From Streptomyces sp. T12 (GTDB lineage: Bacteria > Actinomycetota > Actinomycetes > Streptomycetales > Streptomycetaceae), in contig NZ_CP117866.1 of the NCBI RefSeq assembly GCF_028736035.1, positions 2,728,001 to 2,792,000 of the forward strand: a stretch of 64,000 nt of DNA. The letters run 5' to 3'. Under the pieces are notes generated by a model. That model saw nothing but the letters and a program-made list of their open reading frames with translations. It was not told where the DNA came from and did no database searches. Position 1 is the first letter of the stretch. The number at the start of each line of letters is the position of its first letter. Both the position numbers and the translations under genes were made by a program. Shown here one piece after another: positions 1 through 7,984 of the stretch.

Positions 1-989
1 ACCACCCAGCCGGTCTCCCCGTCGAGCACCGCGTCCGGTGCGCCGCCCGAGTCTCCGGCGACCACCGGCAGGCCGGTCGCCGAAGCCTCCAGGTAGACGA
101 TGCCGAGCCCCTCCACGTCCAGCCCGCCCCGCCGAGTCCGGCACGGCATCGCGAAGACGTCGCCGGCGCCGTAGTGCGCGGGCAGCTCGGACCAGGGCAC
201 CGGCCCGGTGAACCGGACGGAGTCGGCGACCCCCGTCTCGCGCGCCATCCGCCGCAGGTCCGCCTCGTACGGGCCGCCCCCGACGATCAGCAGCACCGCG
301 TCCGGCTCGGCGGCCAGGATGCGCGGCATGGCCTGGATCAGGGTGTCCTGCCCCTTGCGCCGGACCAGACGGGAGACGCAGACGACCACCGGCCGGTCCG
401 TCAGGCCCAGCCGGGCCCGGATCTCGTCGCCGCCCGATGCGGGGTGGAAGGTCTTCTCGTCGACCCCCGGCGGCAGCTGCACCATCCGCGAGGCGGCCTG
501 CGGCGTCAGGGCGACGGCGATCCTCGACCGCGTGTACTCGCCGAGGTAGGTGATCGCGTCCGTCGACTCCCCGATCCGGCGCAGCAGCTGCCGGGCCGCG
601 GGCAGCTGGGCCCAGCCCGCCTCGTGGCCGTGGGTCGTGGCCACCAGCCGTTCGGCACCGGCCTTGCGCAGGGCCGGCGCCATCAGGCCGAGCGGTGCCG
701 CCGCCCCGAACCACACCGACGTGCACCCGTGCTCGCGCAGCAGCCCGACCGCCCGCCGGGTCGCCGCGGGCGTCGGCAGCAGCATCGTCGTACGGTCCCG
801 TACGACCGTGAAGGGCTGCTCGGCGTCGAAGGCGGCGGTGGCCTCGGCGCCCTCGCGGCCGCGCTTCCAGGTGGAGGCGTAGACGACCAGCCGCTCCGGG
901 TCGAGCCGCAGCGCCATGTTGTGCAGGAATGCCTGGATGCCGCCGGGGCGGGGCGGGAAGTCATTGGTCACGATGAGCGTCTTGTGCAT
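1..989 (-). CDS. GT4 glycosyltransferase, PimB-like (3' end beyond window)
   Basis: The protein begins MHKTLIVTNDFPPRPGGIQ, the usual opening of GT4 enzymes of the PimB' type, with the N-terminal acceptor fold and the GGIQ loop. About 329 codons are present and the C-terminus lies beyond base 1. Further in are a THGHE segment, CVSRLVRRKGQD at the start of the nucleotide-sugar fold, and an EGLGIVYLEA segment holding the donor-binding glutamates. In mycobacteria and corynebacteria PimB' adds the second mannose to phosphatidylinositol, and a GT87 mannosyltransferase lies close by, as here. The specific substrate is inferred from resemblance and neighbourhood; another mannosyl or glycosyl lipid acceptor is possible. 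The start is the only early ATG that keeps the family N-terminus. Confidence 0.85.
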   Translation of the reverse strand, partial: MHKTLIVTNDFPPRPGGIQAFLHNMALRLDPERLVVYASTWKRGREGAEATAAFDAEQPFTVVRDRTTMLLPTPAATRRAVGLLREHGCTSVWFGAAAPLGLMAPALRKAGAERLVATTHGHEAGWAQLPAARQLLRRIGESTDAITYLGEYTRSRIAVALTPQAASRMVQLPPGVDEKTFHPASGGDEIRARLGLTDRPVVVCVSRLVRRKGQDTLIQAMPRILAAEPDAVLLIVGGGPYEADLRRMARETGVADSVRFTGPVPWSELPAHYGAGDVFAMPCRTRRGGLDVEGLGIVYLEASATGLPVVAGDSGGAPDAVLDGETGWV

Positions 990-1108
990 CGCCGCAGACC
1001 TTACCGAAGCCGCTGTTCACAGCCGGGCCACGGCCACGTGTGTGGCCCGCACACAGCTGGAGGGGACATCATGTTCCCGCACGGCGGGAGCGAACGGCAG
1101 GGGATCTG

Positions 1109-2344
1109 GTGGAGACGACGGGCACGCGGCGGTCCCTGGCGTGGCTTGTGGGGGTCTGGGGCCTGACCAGGCTGCTCCTGCTGCTCTTCGTGTTCAAGGT
1201 GTACGTCTTTCCCGGCCCGGACGTCACCAGCGACGTGTCGGTGATCTACCAGGGCTGGTACGAGGTGCTGCGCACCGGAACGTTCCCGCTCGACGACGTC
1301 ACCTGGCAGTACCCGCCCGCCGCCGCGCTCGCGATCCTCTCCCCCGCGCTGGTGTTCTGGCTGGACTACCCGTCGGCGTTCTTCGTCCTCGCCTTCTGCG
1401 CCGACCTGGCCGTGCTGCTGCTCCTGCTGTACGCGGGCCTGCGCCCGGGGCGGACGCTGCGCGGGGCCTGGGTGTGGGTGGCGGGCGTTCCGCTGCTCGG
1501 ACCGACCGTGTACGCGCGCTACGACGTGATGGTCACCGCCGTCGCCGTGGCCGCGCTGCTCGCGGGCGCCCGGCATCCGAAGGTGATGGGCGCGCTGACG
1601 GCCTTCGGGGCGATGCTGAAGGTGTGGCCGGTGCTGCTGCTGGTCGCGGCCCGCGGACGCGCCGCCTGGGGCTGGGCCGCGCTGACCGCGGGCGCCCTGT
1701 CCGCGCTGTTCGCCCTCGCCATGCCCGGCGCCTTCGCCTTCCTGACCTTCCAGCGGGACCGCGGCACCGAGGTGGAGTCGCTGGGCGCGCTGGTCTTCCA
1801 TGTGGCCCGGCACTTCGGCTGGAACGGCCAGGTGCTGCTCAACTACGGCTCGGTGGAGTTCCTCGGCCCGCACGTCGACGTCGTCAGCACGGCCGCCCTC
1901 GCCCTGAGCGGGCTCGCCTTCGGCTGGCTGCTGCTGTGGCGGCTGAGGGCGAAACGGTTCCTGTCGCACACCCTCGCGGACGCGGCCTTCGTGGCGGTGC
2001 TGATGTTCACGACGACCAGCCGGGTGATCAGCCCGCAGTACCTGGTGTGGCTGGTCGGCCTCGCGGCCGTGTGCCTGTGCTTCCGCGGCAGCCGTATGGC
2101 GCTCCCCGTCGGCCTGGTCCTCGCGGCGTCGTTCGTGACGGTCCTCGAGTTCCCGGTCTGGTTCTCGCACGTCGTCGCCAGCGACGCCCTCGGCGTCACC
2201 CTCCTGTTCCTCCGCAACGGCCTGCTGGTCCTCGCCACGCTCCTCGCCGCCCGCGAGCTCTGGCGCTCGACGGTGGCCCGCCCCGCCCCGCTCCCCGTAC
2301 CGGCTCAGGCGACCCGCACCAAGGAAACGTCACTGCCCTCCTGA
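1109..2344 (+). CDS. GT87-type polyprenol-dependent mannosyltransferase, membrane protein
   Basis: A 411-residue polytopic protein with about ten hydrophobic segments. After the first segment comes a loop with PGPDVTSDVSVIYQGWYEVL, and a DVTWQYPPAA motif follows; acidic residues in this first loop are typical of GT-C enzymes of the GT87/DUF2029 family, which take mannose from polyprenyl-phosphate-mannose outside the membrane. I chose the GTG at 1109 because AGGGGA lies just upstream and the longer reading adds a polar, unlike-family N-terminus. It is divergent from the PimB-like gene, as in the mycobacterial PIM/lipomannan neighbourhood, so a role in glycolipid or lipoglycan mannosylation is likely but inferred. 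Its last 40 bases overlap the convergent MATE gene. Confidence 0.8.
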   Translation: METTGTRRSLAWLVGVWGLTRLLLLLFVFKVYVFPGPDVTSDVSVIYQGWYEVLRTGTFPLDDVTWQYPPAAALAILSPALVFWLDYPSAFFVLAFCADLAVLLLLLYAGLRPGRTLRGAWVWVAGVPLLGPTVYARYDVMVTAVAVAALLAGARHPKVMGALTAFGAMLKVWPVLLLVAARGRAAWGWAALTAGALSALFALAMPGAFAFLTFQRDRGTEVESLGALVFHVARHFGWNGQVLLNYGSVEFLGPHVDVVSTAALALSGLAFGWLLLWRLRAKRFLSHTLADAAFVAVLMFTTTSRVISPQYLVWLVGLAAVCLCFRGSRMALPVGLVLAASFVTVLEFPVWFSHVVASDALGVTLLFLRNGLLVLATLLAARELWRSTVARPAPLPVPAQATRTKETSLPS

Positions 2345-3621
2345 CGCCGGGCCCTGCGCAGCACCACCAGCACCACCGCGCACTGCACCCCCATGGCGAC
2401 AGCCAGGGCCAGGCACACACCCGGCAGCCCGAGGCCGGACAGCCCGTACGCGAGCGGCAGCTGGACGGCCGTACCGAGCACGGTCACCCGCAGCAGCACC
2501 GGCGCTGCCCCGCTCCCCTCGAAGACCCCGCCGAGCGCGATGAAGCAGGCCATCAGGAGCAGGTACGGCCCGATGCAGCGCAGGAAGAGCACGCCGGCGT
2601 GGGCGACGTCGGGACCGGCACCGAAGGCGGCCATGATCCAGGGCGCGGTCACGCCCAGCAGGACGGCCGCCACGAGCGCGAAAGCCCCCGCGACCAGCAC
2701 CGCCTGCCGCCCGATCGCGCGCCGCGCGTCCTGCCCGGCGCCGAGCAGGTGCGCGGTGTGGATGGAGGCGGCCTGGCGCACCGCGTAGAAGCCCATGGTG
2801 GCGACGTACATGACCTTGTACGCGATCGAGTACGCGGCCACCGCCGTCACCCCCAGCCGCGCCACGATCGCCACCAGCACCAGCGCGCCCGCCTGCCGCA
2901 CGGTGAAGTCGGCCGACATCGGCAGCCCGGTCCGCAGCGTCCGCCGCGCCGCACCGGCGAGCGACTGCGCGGGCCGCGCCCCGGCGGCCGCCCGCAGCAG
3001 CCGATTCCGGCGCAGGGCGACCAGCCCCACCCCGAGGGCGACGCTCCTGCACAACACGGTCGAGGCGGCGGCGCCCTGAACGCCGTGGACGCGGATGAGG
3101 AACGGATCGCAGACCAGGATCAGGCCGCCCGCGAGCAGCGCGAGCCGCATCGGAGTCCTGGTGTCACCGGCGCCTTTGAGGATGCCGTCGACCAGCTGCT
3201 GCGCGAAGAACACCGCCATGCCCGGCAGCGAGATCGCGAAGTAGCCCACCGCGAGCGGCTGGGCGGAACCCTCGCCGAGCACCAGCCGCGCCAGAGGTTC
3301 CCGCAGCAGGAACCCGCCCACGACGACCACCGGCGTGAGCAGCGCCCACACCGCCCATCCCCCGCGGACGGCGGCCCGCACGGCCCCCGCATCCCCCGCG
3401 CCCCTGGCATGCGCGACCAGCACGGTCGTACCGGAGCCGAAGACGAGCGCCACGCCGAGCAGGACGTTCTCGGTGTTGGTCGCGACCGCCACGGCGGCCA
3501 CGGCCGGGCCGCCGAGCCGGGACACCCAGACGGTGTTGATGATCCCGGCGGCGACGGAGGCGAGGAGCGAGAGGTAGACGGGGTGGGCGAGCGAGATGAC
3601 CTGCTTGCGATGCGCGTTCAC
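2305..3621 (-). CDS. MATE family efflux transporter
   Basis: A 438-residue integral membrane protein with about twelve hydrophobic segments in two related halves, starting MNAHRKQVISLAHPVYLSLLA. The GIINTVWVSRLGGPAVAAVA stretch is a typical MATE N-terminal signature, and AAYSIAYKVMYVATMG marks the second half. MATE proteins export cationic drugs or metabolites using Na+ or H+. It is divergent from a PadR-type regulator across an 86-base gap holding an inverted repeat, so repression by that regulator with relief by a ligand of the pump is the likely circuit. The substrate cannot be read from the sequence. Confidence 0.88.
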   Translation of the reverse strand: MNAHRKQVISLAHPVYLSLLASVAAGIINTVWVSRLGGPAVAAVAVATNTENVLLGVALVFGSGTTVLVAHARGAGDAGAVRAAVRGGWAVWALLTPVVVVGGFLLREPLARLVLGEGSAQPLAVGYFAISLPGMAVFFAQQLVDGILKGAGDTRTPMRLALLAGGLILVCDPFLIRVHGVQGAAASTVLCRSVALGVGLVALRRNRLLRAAAGARPAQSLAGAARRTLRTGLPMSADFTVRQAGALVLVAIVARLGVTAVAAYSIAYKVMYVATMGFYAVRQAASIHTAHLLGAGQDARRAIGRQAVLVAGAFALVAAVLLGVTAPWIMAAFGAGPDVAHAGVLFLRCIGPYLLLMACFIALGGVFEGSGAAPVLLRVTVLGTAVQLPLAYGLSGLGLPGVCLALAVAMGVQCAVVLVVLRRARRQEGSDVSLVRVA

Positions 3622-3641
3622 GATCCGGCCCCCTCATCGAC

Positions 3642-3679
3642 TGGTACCTCGATTAGATGTAGCTCGATAAGAGGTACCA
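3642..3679. promoter_or_regulatory. Probable PadR operator between MATE and padR genes
   Basis: A perfect 9-bp inverted repeat, TGGTACCTC at 3642-3650 and GAGGTACCA at 3671-3679, sits in the short divergent gap. Inside it, ACCTCGATTAGATGTA (3646-3661) and AGCTCGATAAGAGGTA (3661-3676) match at 13 of 16 positions as a direct repeat. The AT-rich core may also hold the -10 elements. Binding by the adjacent PadR protein is inferred. Confidence 0.6.
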
Positions 3680-3707
3680 TGGCCTCATCACGTCCGCAAG
3701 GAGGACC

Positions 3708-4238
3708 ATGCTGGAGCTGTCGATCCTCGGCTTCCTGGCCGAAGAGCCCCTGCACGGCTACGAGTTGAAGGCGCGCATCAAGGCGCTGAGCGGCCATGTC
3801 CGCCCCGTCAGCGACGGCGCGCTCTATCCGGCGATCACGCGCCTGACCAAGGCGGGCAAGCTCGACGAGCACGCGGAACCGGGCGCGAGCGCCGCCCCGC
3901 GCCGGATCCTCTCCCTCACCGACAAGGGCCGCGAGGACCTGCTGGAACGCCTGCGCCACCCCAAGCCCGTCGAGATCACGGACCAGGTGCGCTTCAACAC
4001 GGTCCTGTCCTTCCTACGGCACCTGCCGGACCGCCGCGAACAGGCCGAAGTGCTGCGCCGCCGACTGGAGTTCCTGACCGCGCCCACAAGCTTCTTCTAC
4101 GAAGGCGGGAAGCCCGTACGTGCGGAGGAGGCGGGCGACCTGTTCCGGCAGGGCATGCTGCGGGTGGCCCGGGCGACGGGCGAGGCGGAACGCGCATGGC
4201 TGACGGAGGCCATCGCCACACTGGATCAGCCGAGCTGA
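3708..4238 (+). CDS. PadR family transcriptional regulator
   Basis: A 176-residue regulator. The N-terminal winged helix reads MLELSILGFLAEEPLHGYEL followed by GALYPAITRLTKAGKL and the wing region, a clear PadR pattern. A C-terminal region of about 90 residues after RILSLTDKG is the usual dimerisation part. AGGAGG ends a few bases before the ATG at 3708 and fixes the start. The regulator is divergent from the MATE pump with a palindromic site between them, so it most likely represses the pump and itself. Its 3' end overlaps the convergent lipoprotein gene by 13 bases. Confidence 0.88.
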   Translation: MLELSILGFLAEEPLHGYELKARIKALSGHVRPVSDGALYPAITRLTKAGKLDEHAEPGASAAPRRILSLTDKGREDLLERLRHPKPVEITDQVRFNTVLSFLRHLPDRREQAEVLRRRLEFLTAPTSFFYEGGKPVRAEEAGDLFRQGMLRVARATGEAERAWLTEAIATLDQPS

Positions 4239-5419
4239 GCCCGCAGATACTCCCGCCACTGCCCGGTGAACCCCTCCAGCGACGTCCCCAGCACGTCCTT
4301 CAACGCGCCCTCGACCGCCCCCTCCCGCCGCTCGTGCGCGCCCACGGCCCGGTAGAACTCGCCGAGCCTGACCTCGCCCCAGCGGTCCGCGATCATCCGG
4401 CAGGCCATCCACCCGCTCTCATAGGCCCGCGCCAGCTTGTTCGCGTCGCCGGTGAAGCCGAAGTCCGCGTCGGCCGGGAGCTCCCGCGGCCCGGACCCCT
4501 CGGACACGGCACGCCACAGCTCGGGCGCGGCCTGGGACGGGGAGCGGCCGCTGCCGAGGTAGCCGACCCAGTCGGCGTAGCCCTCGGAGAGCCACAGCGG
4601 GGTGGCGGCAGTGGTGTCGGCACGGGTGGCGACATGCGTGGTCTCGTGGGTGAGGACGACCTTCTTGCCCACCGTCCCCAGGACGCCGTACGCGTCGGGG
4701 TTGACGATGATCCGGTCGGCGGGCGCCTTCTCCGGAGCGCCGGTCTCGCCGGTGGTGACGGCGGCGATCCCGCGGTAGGAGGACGCGGGCGAGCCGAGCA
4801 GCCCGGCCATGTCGTCCAGGGACTTCGGTACGAGGACCACGACGTGCCGGGCCCAGTCCGTGCCCCACGCCTGCGACACGGCCGGCACCGCGTCGTCCGC
4901 CAGCTCCGCGTACGACCGCAGCGCCGCCTCGGACTGCCCGACTCCGAGGACGAGGCTGTCGTCGCCCCGTACGACGCTCACCTCGCCCTGGTCCCACAGC
5001 TGCTCGGCGGATCTTCCGGCGGGCCGCTCGGCTTCGACGTACCACTCGCCCTGCGCGTCCAGGCTGAGGCTCAGCGTGCGGCCGGCGCTGACCGGCGCCC
5101 GGTCGTAACCCTCGACGCGATAGCGGAGCTCGGCCTCGGCGGTGGCCGTGTCGCCGGTGCGGTGCAGGCCGGTCAGCCGGTAGGACCACCCGGCGAGGGG
5201 CACCGCGCGCAGGTGGTCGAACCCGTCCGGCGCGCCCGTCCTGCGATACGCCGCCTCGTCGCGGTCGAGCATCGCGGCCGCCCGCCGGTCGAGGACGCGC
5301 TGCACCTCGGCCTTGGCGCCGTCGGTGTCGGTCCGCCCGCCGCAGCCCACCAGACAGACGAACAGCAGACAGAGCGCGAGGACCACCCGCGCTCCCGAAG
5401 CCCGCCTTCGACCAGCCAT
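4226..5419 (-). CDS. Lipoprotein with HEXXH metallopeptidase-like motif
   Basis: A 397-residue exported protein. The signal peptide ends in a lipobox, LVGCGG, so the mature protein should be anchored outside the membrane. HETTH at about residues 258-262 followed by LSEGYADW about 15 residues later gives the HExxH plus downstream Glu arrangement of gluzincin-like zinc peptidases (peptidase MA-like). The N-terminal half (about 35-200) is a beta-rich region of unknown role. The substrate is unknown; a cell-wall or secreted-protein target is possible. Five 11-bp direct repeats lie immediately upstream and may be its operator. Confidence 0.75.
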   Translation of the reverse strand: MAGRRRASGARVVLALCLLFVCLVGCGGRTDTDGAKAEVQRVLDRRAAAMLDRDEAAYRRTGAPDGFDHLRAVPLAGWSYRLTGLHRTGDTATAEAELRYRVEGYDRAPVSAGRTLSLSLDAQGEWYVEAERPAGRSAEQLWDQGEVSVVRGDDSLVLGVGQSEAALRSYAELADDAVPAVSQAWGTDWARHVVVLVPKSLDDMAGLLGSPASSYRGIAAVTTGETGAPEKAPADRIIVNPDAYGVLGTVGKKVVLTHETTHVATRADTTAATPLWLSEGYADWVGYLGSGRSPSQAAPELWRAVSEGSGPRELPADADFGFTGDANKLARAYESGWMACRMIADRWGEVRLGEFYRAVGAHERREGAVEGALKDVLGTSLEGFTGQWREYLRAQLG

Positions 5420-5450
5420 TTCCCGATCGTACGGCGGCGAGGGCGCGGCG

Positions 5451-5505
5451 GTCAGACCCGAGTCACACCCGAGTCAGACCCGAGTCACACCCACGTCAGA
5501 CCCGG
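5451..5505. repeat. Five 11-bp direct repeats upstream of the lipoprotein gene
   Basis: Units GTCAGACCCGA, GTCACACCCGA, GTCAGACCCGA, GTCACACCCAC and GTCAGACCCGG run head to tail with exact 11-bp phase. They begin 31 bases upstream of the lipoprotein start and the last runs into the 3' end of the NlpC/P60 gene. Eleven-base phased repeats are typical sites for OmpR/PhoP-type regulators; simple repeat expansion is the alternative. Confidence 0.7.
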
Positions 5506-6512
5506 GTGACCGTCGCCCCCGGCATCATGCCCACCGGGTCGTAGCGCACGGGTGCGCCGGGGTAGGGGGCGTGGATCACCTGGCCGTTGCCGGCGTACAT
5601 CCCGACATGGCTGGCGTCGGAGCGGTAGGTGACGACGTCGCCGGGCTGGGCCTCGGAGAGCGGGACCTGCCGGCCGGCGTACCGCTGCCCCTGCGAGGTG
5701 CGCGGCAGGGAGACACCGGCCTGGGCGTACGACCACTGGATCAGGCCCGAACAGTCGAAGCCGGAGGGGCCGTTGGCGCCCCAGATGTACGGCTTACCCA
5801 GCGCGGAGTGGGCGGCGGCTACGGCGGCTGCCGCGCGGCCCGACGGTGCGACGAGGCTTCCGAAGTCGGGCATGACGTCGCGGCCGGAGCGGGAGGCGCG
5901 GTCGTAGGCGGCGCGGTCGGTCTGGGTGAGGGAGTTCAGGAGCCTGCGCGCCTGGGCGAGTTTGCGCTCGACGGTTCGCTTGTGGGCGGCGACGACCTTG
6001 CGGCTCTTCTCCAGTTGGACGAGCTTCCCGGCCGCCTCGGCCCGCTCCTGGGCGAGGGCCCGCATCGCGTCCTGGAGGTCCTCCAGCTCGCCGGCCTGGT
6101 GGGCGCTGATCCGGGCGATCCGGGCGGCCCTGTCGAGGTAGTCGGCCGGGTCGTCGGAGAGCAGCAGGGCGAGGGAGGGATCGATGCCGCCGGACCGGTA
6201 CTGGGCACCGGCCAGCGAACCGAGGGCGTCCCGCATGGAGTTGATGCTCTCCTGCTGCCGGGCGATCCGGTCCTGGGCGTCGGTCACCTGCTTGCGGAGC
6301 TTGTCGGCGCGCTCGTCGGCCTTGTTGTAGGCCTCGGTGGCCTTCTCGGCCTCTTCGTAGAGGCGGTCCACCTTGGCCCGGGTGTCGTCGTCGTGCGGCG
6401 TGGCCGTGGCCGGTACGACCCCGAGGGCCGTGGCGGCGGCTGACATGACGCAGAGCGCTGCACCGGCGCCCCGGTCGAACCCGGACGGTGCAAGGCGGCG
6501 ATGAGACCCCAC
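5496..6512 (-). CDS. Secreted coiled-coil NlpC/P60 peptidoglycan endopeptidase (first copy)
   Basis: With the GTG start at 6512 this is a 338-residue protein. That start has GGAAGGAG upstream and gives a signal peptide ending near ATATPH; a longer reading adds about 48 atypical residues. Residues roughly 35-200 form a long coiled coil starting at DDDTRAKVDRLYEEAEKATE. The C-terminal NlpC/P60 domain has FDCSGLIQWSYAQAG (catalytic Cys), SHVGMYAGNGQVIHAP (catalytic His region) and PRTSQGQ. Such enzymes (RipA/RipC type) cleave peptide stems of peptidoglycan. It is a paralogue of the next gene upstream, and a hairpin separates the two. Confidence 0.85.
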   Translation of the reverse strand: MGSHRRLAPSGFDRGAGAALCVMSAAATALGVVPATATPHDDDTRAKVDRLYEEAEKATEAYNKADERADKLRKQVTDAQDRIARQQESINSMRDALGSLAGAQYRSGGIDPSLALLLSDDPADYLDRAARIARISAHQAGELEDLQDAMRALAQERAEAAGKLVQLEKSRKVVAAHKRTVERKLAQARRLLNSLTQTDRAAYDRASRSGRDVMPDFGSLVAPSGRAAAAVAAAHSALGKPYIWGANGPSGFDCSGLIQWSYAQAGVSLPRTSQGQRYAGRQVPLSEAQPGDVVTYRSDASHVGMYAGNGQVIHAPYPGAPVRYDPVGMMPGATVTRV

Positions 6513-6631
6513 GGGAAGCCGCTCTCCTTCCGCTGGCGGACAAGGACCTTCCCCCGGCGGCGGGGGAAACGCGGCAGACAGTAGCTCCGTGCGGGGGCGC
6601 CGACCAACGACCGCCGTGGGCACACAAAGTG

Positions 6632-6667
6632 ACGCCCCGCCTCTGACGCAGGTCATGGGCGGGGCGT
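6632..6667 (-). terminator. Hairpin between the two NlpC/P60 genes
   Basis: ACGCCCCGCC (6632-6641) and GGCGGGGCGT (6658-6667) form a perfect 10-bp stem with a 16-base loop. It lies 76 bases past the stop of the second NlpC/P60 gene. There is no clear U-tract, so termination is probable rather than certain. Confidence 0.55.
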
Positions 6668-6742
6668 GGGGTCAGTCGGCGGTGCCGCAATTCGCTCGTT
6701 CGGGCGGCACGCGGCGTTGATCTTGCAGGCGTGGAGCCGGGA

Positions 6743-7774
6743 TCAGATCCGGACGCCGAACTGGAACGGCATGTTGTTGATCGACTCGTACCGGACGACC
6801 GCGCCGGTGCGCGGGGCGTGCAGGACCTGGCCGTTGCCGGCGTACAGGCCGACGTGGTGCAAGTCGTCGTAGAAGATGACCAGGTCGCCGACCTTGAGTT
6901 CGCTCATCGACAGGTGCACGCCGGCGTTGGCCTGGGCCTGCGAGGTGCGCGGGATGGAGACGCCGGCCTGGGCGTAGGCCCAGGAGGTCAGGCCCGAGCA
7001 GTCGTAGGAGGCGGTGCCGGTGGCGCCGTAGACGTACGGCTTGCCGATCTGGCTCTGGGCGGCCTGGAAGGCGGCCTGGGCCCGGCCGGAGGCGGAGCCG
7101 ACGTTGCCGAGGTCCACGCGGTCGGCGGCGGAGCGGCTGGCGCGGGCGTCCGCGGCGGCGAGGGCGGCCTTCTCCGCGGCCGTCAGGGTGTTGAGCAGCT
7201 TCTGGGCCTCGGCGAGCTTGGCCTGGACCTGCTTCTTCTTCTTGCCCAGTTCGGTGCGGGTGGAGGCGAGGTCCTTGAGCTTCTCGGCGGCCTCGGCGCG
7301 CTCCTGGGCGAGTTCGCGCTGCTTCTCCTGGATCTTCTTCAGCGAGTCGACCTGCTGGGCGCTGAGCTGGTCGGCGGTGGACGCCTTGTCCAGGTAGTCG
7401 TCCGGGTTCGACGACAGGAACAGCTGGAGGGAGGAGTCGATGCTGCCCGTGCGGTACTGGGCGGCGGCCGCGAGGCCCATCGAGTCGCGCAGTTCGTTCA
7501 GGTCTTCCTGACCGCGCGCCACGTTGTCCTGGATGGTGGAGATCTCCTTCTGGAGCTTCTCCTGCTTCTCCTTGGCGCCGTTGTACTTCTCGGTGGCCTG
7601 CTCGGCCTCCTCGTAGAGCTTGTCGACCTTGGCCTTGACCTCGTCCTTGCTCGGCTTCTCGCTGGGTGCCGCGTTGGCGGCCTGCGAACTGATGGCCACG
7701 GCGGCAGCGGCCGCGGTGGTCAGCACGGTCACACGTGCTCGGCTCGGCTGCTTGGGTCGACGGTGGGACGCCAC
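6743..7774 (-). CDS. Secreted coiled-coil NlpC/P60 peptidoglycan endopeptidase (second copy)
   Basis: A 343-residue paralogue of the first copy. The GTG at 7774, preceded by AAGAAGGG, gives a basic N-terminus (VASHRRPKQPSRARV) and a signal peptide ending ANAAPS; an ATG ten codons upstream is the alternative. A coiled coil follows from EVKAKVDKLYEEAEQATEKY to about residue 215. The catalytic domain contains YDCSGLTSWAYAQAG, HHVGLYAGNGQVLHAP and PRTSQAQANAG. The two copies share domain order but differ in linker charge, suggesting an old duplication. The role is cleavage of peptidoglycan stem peptides in growth or separation. Confidence 0.87.
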   Translation of the reverse strand: MASHRRPKQPSRARVTVLTTAAAAAVAISSQAANAAPSEKPSKDEVKAKVDKLYEEAEQATEKYNGAKEKQEKLQKEISTIQDNVARGQEDLNELRDSMGLAAAAQYRTGSIDSSLQLFLSSNPDDYLDKASTADQLSAQQVDSLKKIQEKQRELAQERAEAAEKLKDLASTRTELGKKKKQVQAKLAEAQKLLNTLTAAEKAALAAADARASRSAADRVDLGNVGSASGRAQAAFQAAQSQIGKPYVYGATGTASYDCSGLTSWAYAQAGVSIPRTSQAQANAGVHLSMSELKVGDLVIFYDDLHHVGLYAGNGQVLHAPRTGAVVRYESINNMPFQFGVRI

Positions 7775-7984
7775 TGAGGTGAAACCCTTCTTGTGAGTGA
7801 TCACCCGCTCGGAGGTTCGACGCCAGACCCTAGTGACCCAGTTGTGATCAGATCAAATCCTCACACAAAAATTCTCGTCACACCTGTCATTCTTTACACA
7901 CAACTCACATGCTGTGATGCGCGCTTGACCCTACGTTGCGTGACGGTCGCATCAATTCGGGCATTACGCCTGTACGTTGGCGTT
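7775..7984. other. AT-richer upstream region of the second NlpC/P60 gene
   Basis: This gap is clearly less GC-rich than its surroundings, especially 7840-7925. It should hold the promoter of the leftward NlpC/P60 gene. I looked for the conserved core of the ydaO (cyclic-di-AMP) riboswitch often found before Streptomyces cell-wall hydrolase genes and could not trace it. Confidence 0.5.

Noticed and set aside
1001..2170. Long open frames opposite or out of frame with real genes, such as this one on the minus strand and others over 300 residues
   Set aside because: They have low-complexity Arg/Ala/Gly/Pro/His compositions, no domains, and lie under genes with clear motifs. High GC content opens false frames.
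6513..6742. Possible ydaO (cyclic-di-AMP) riboswitch before the NlpC/P60 gene
   Set aside because: The GC-rich leader has GGGGGAAGG and a hairpin, but the conserved ydaO core segments could not be traced.
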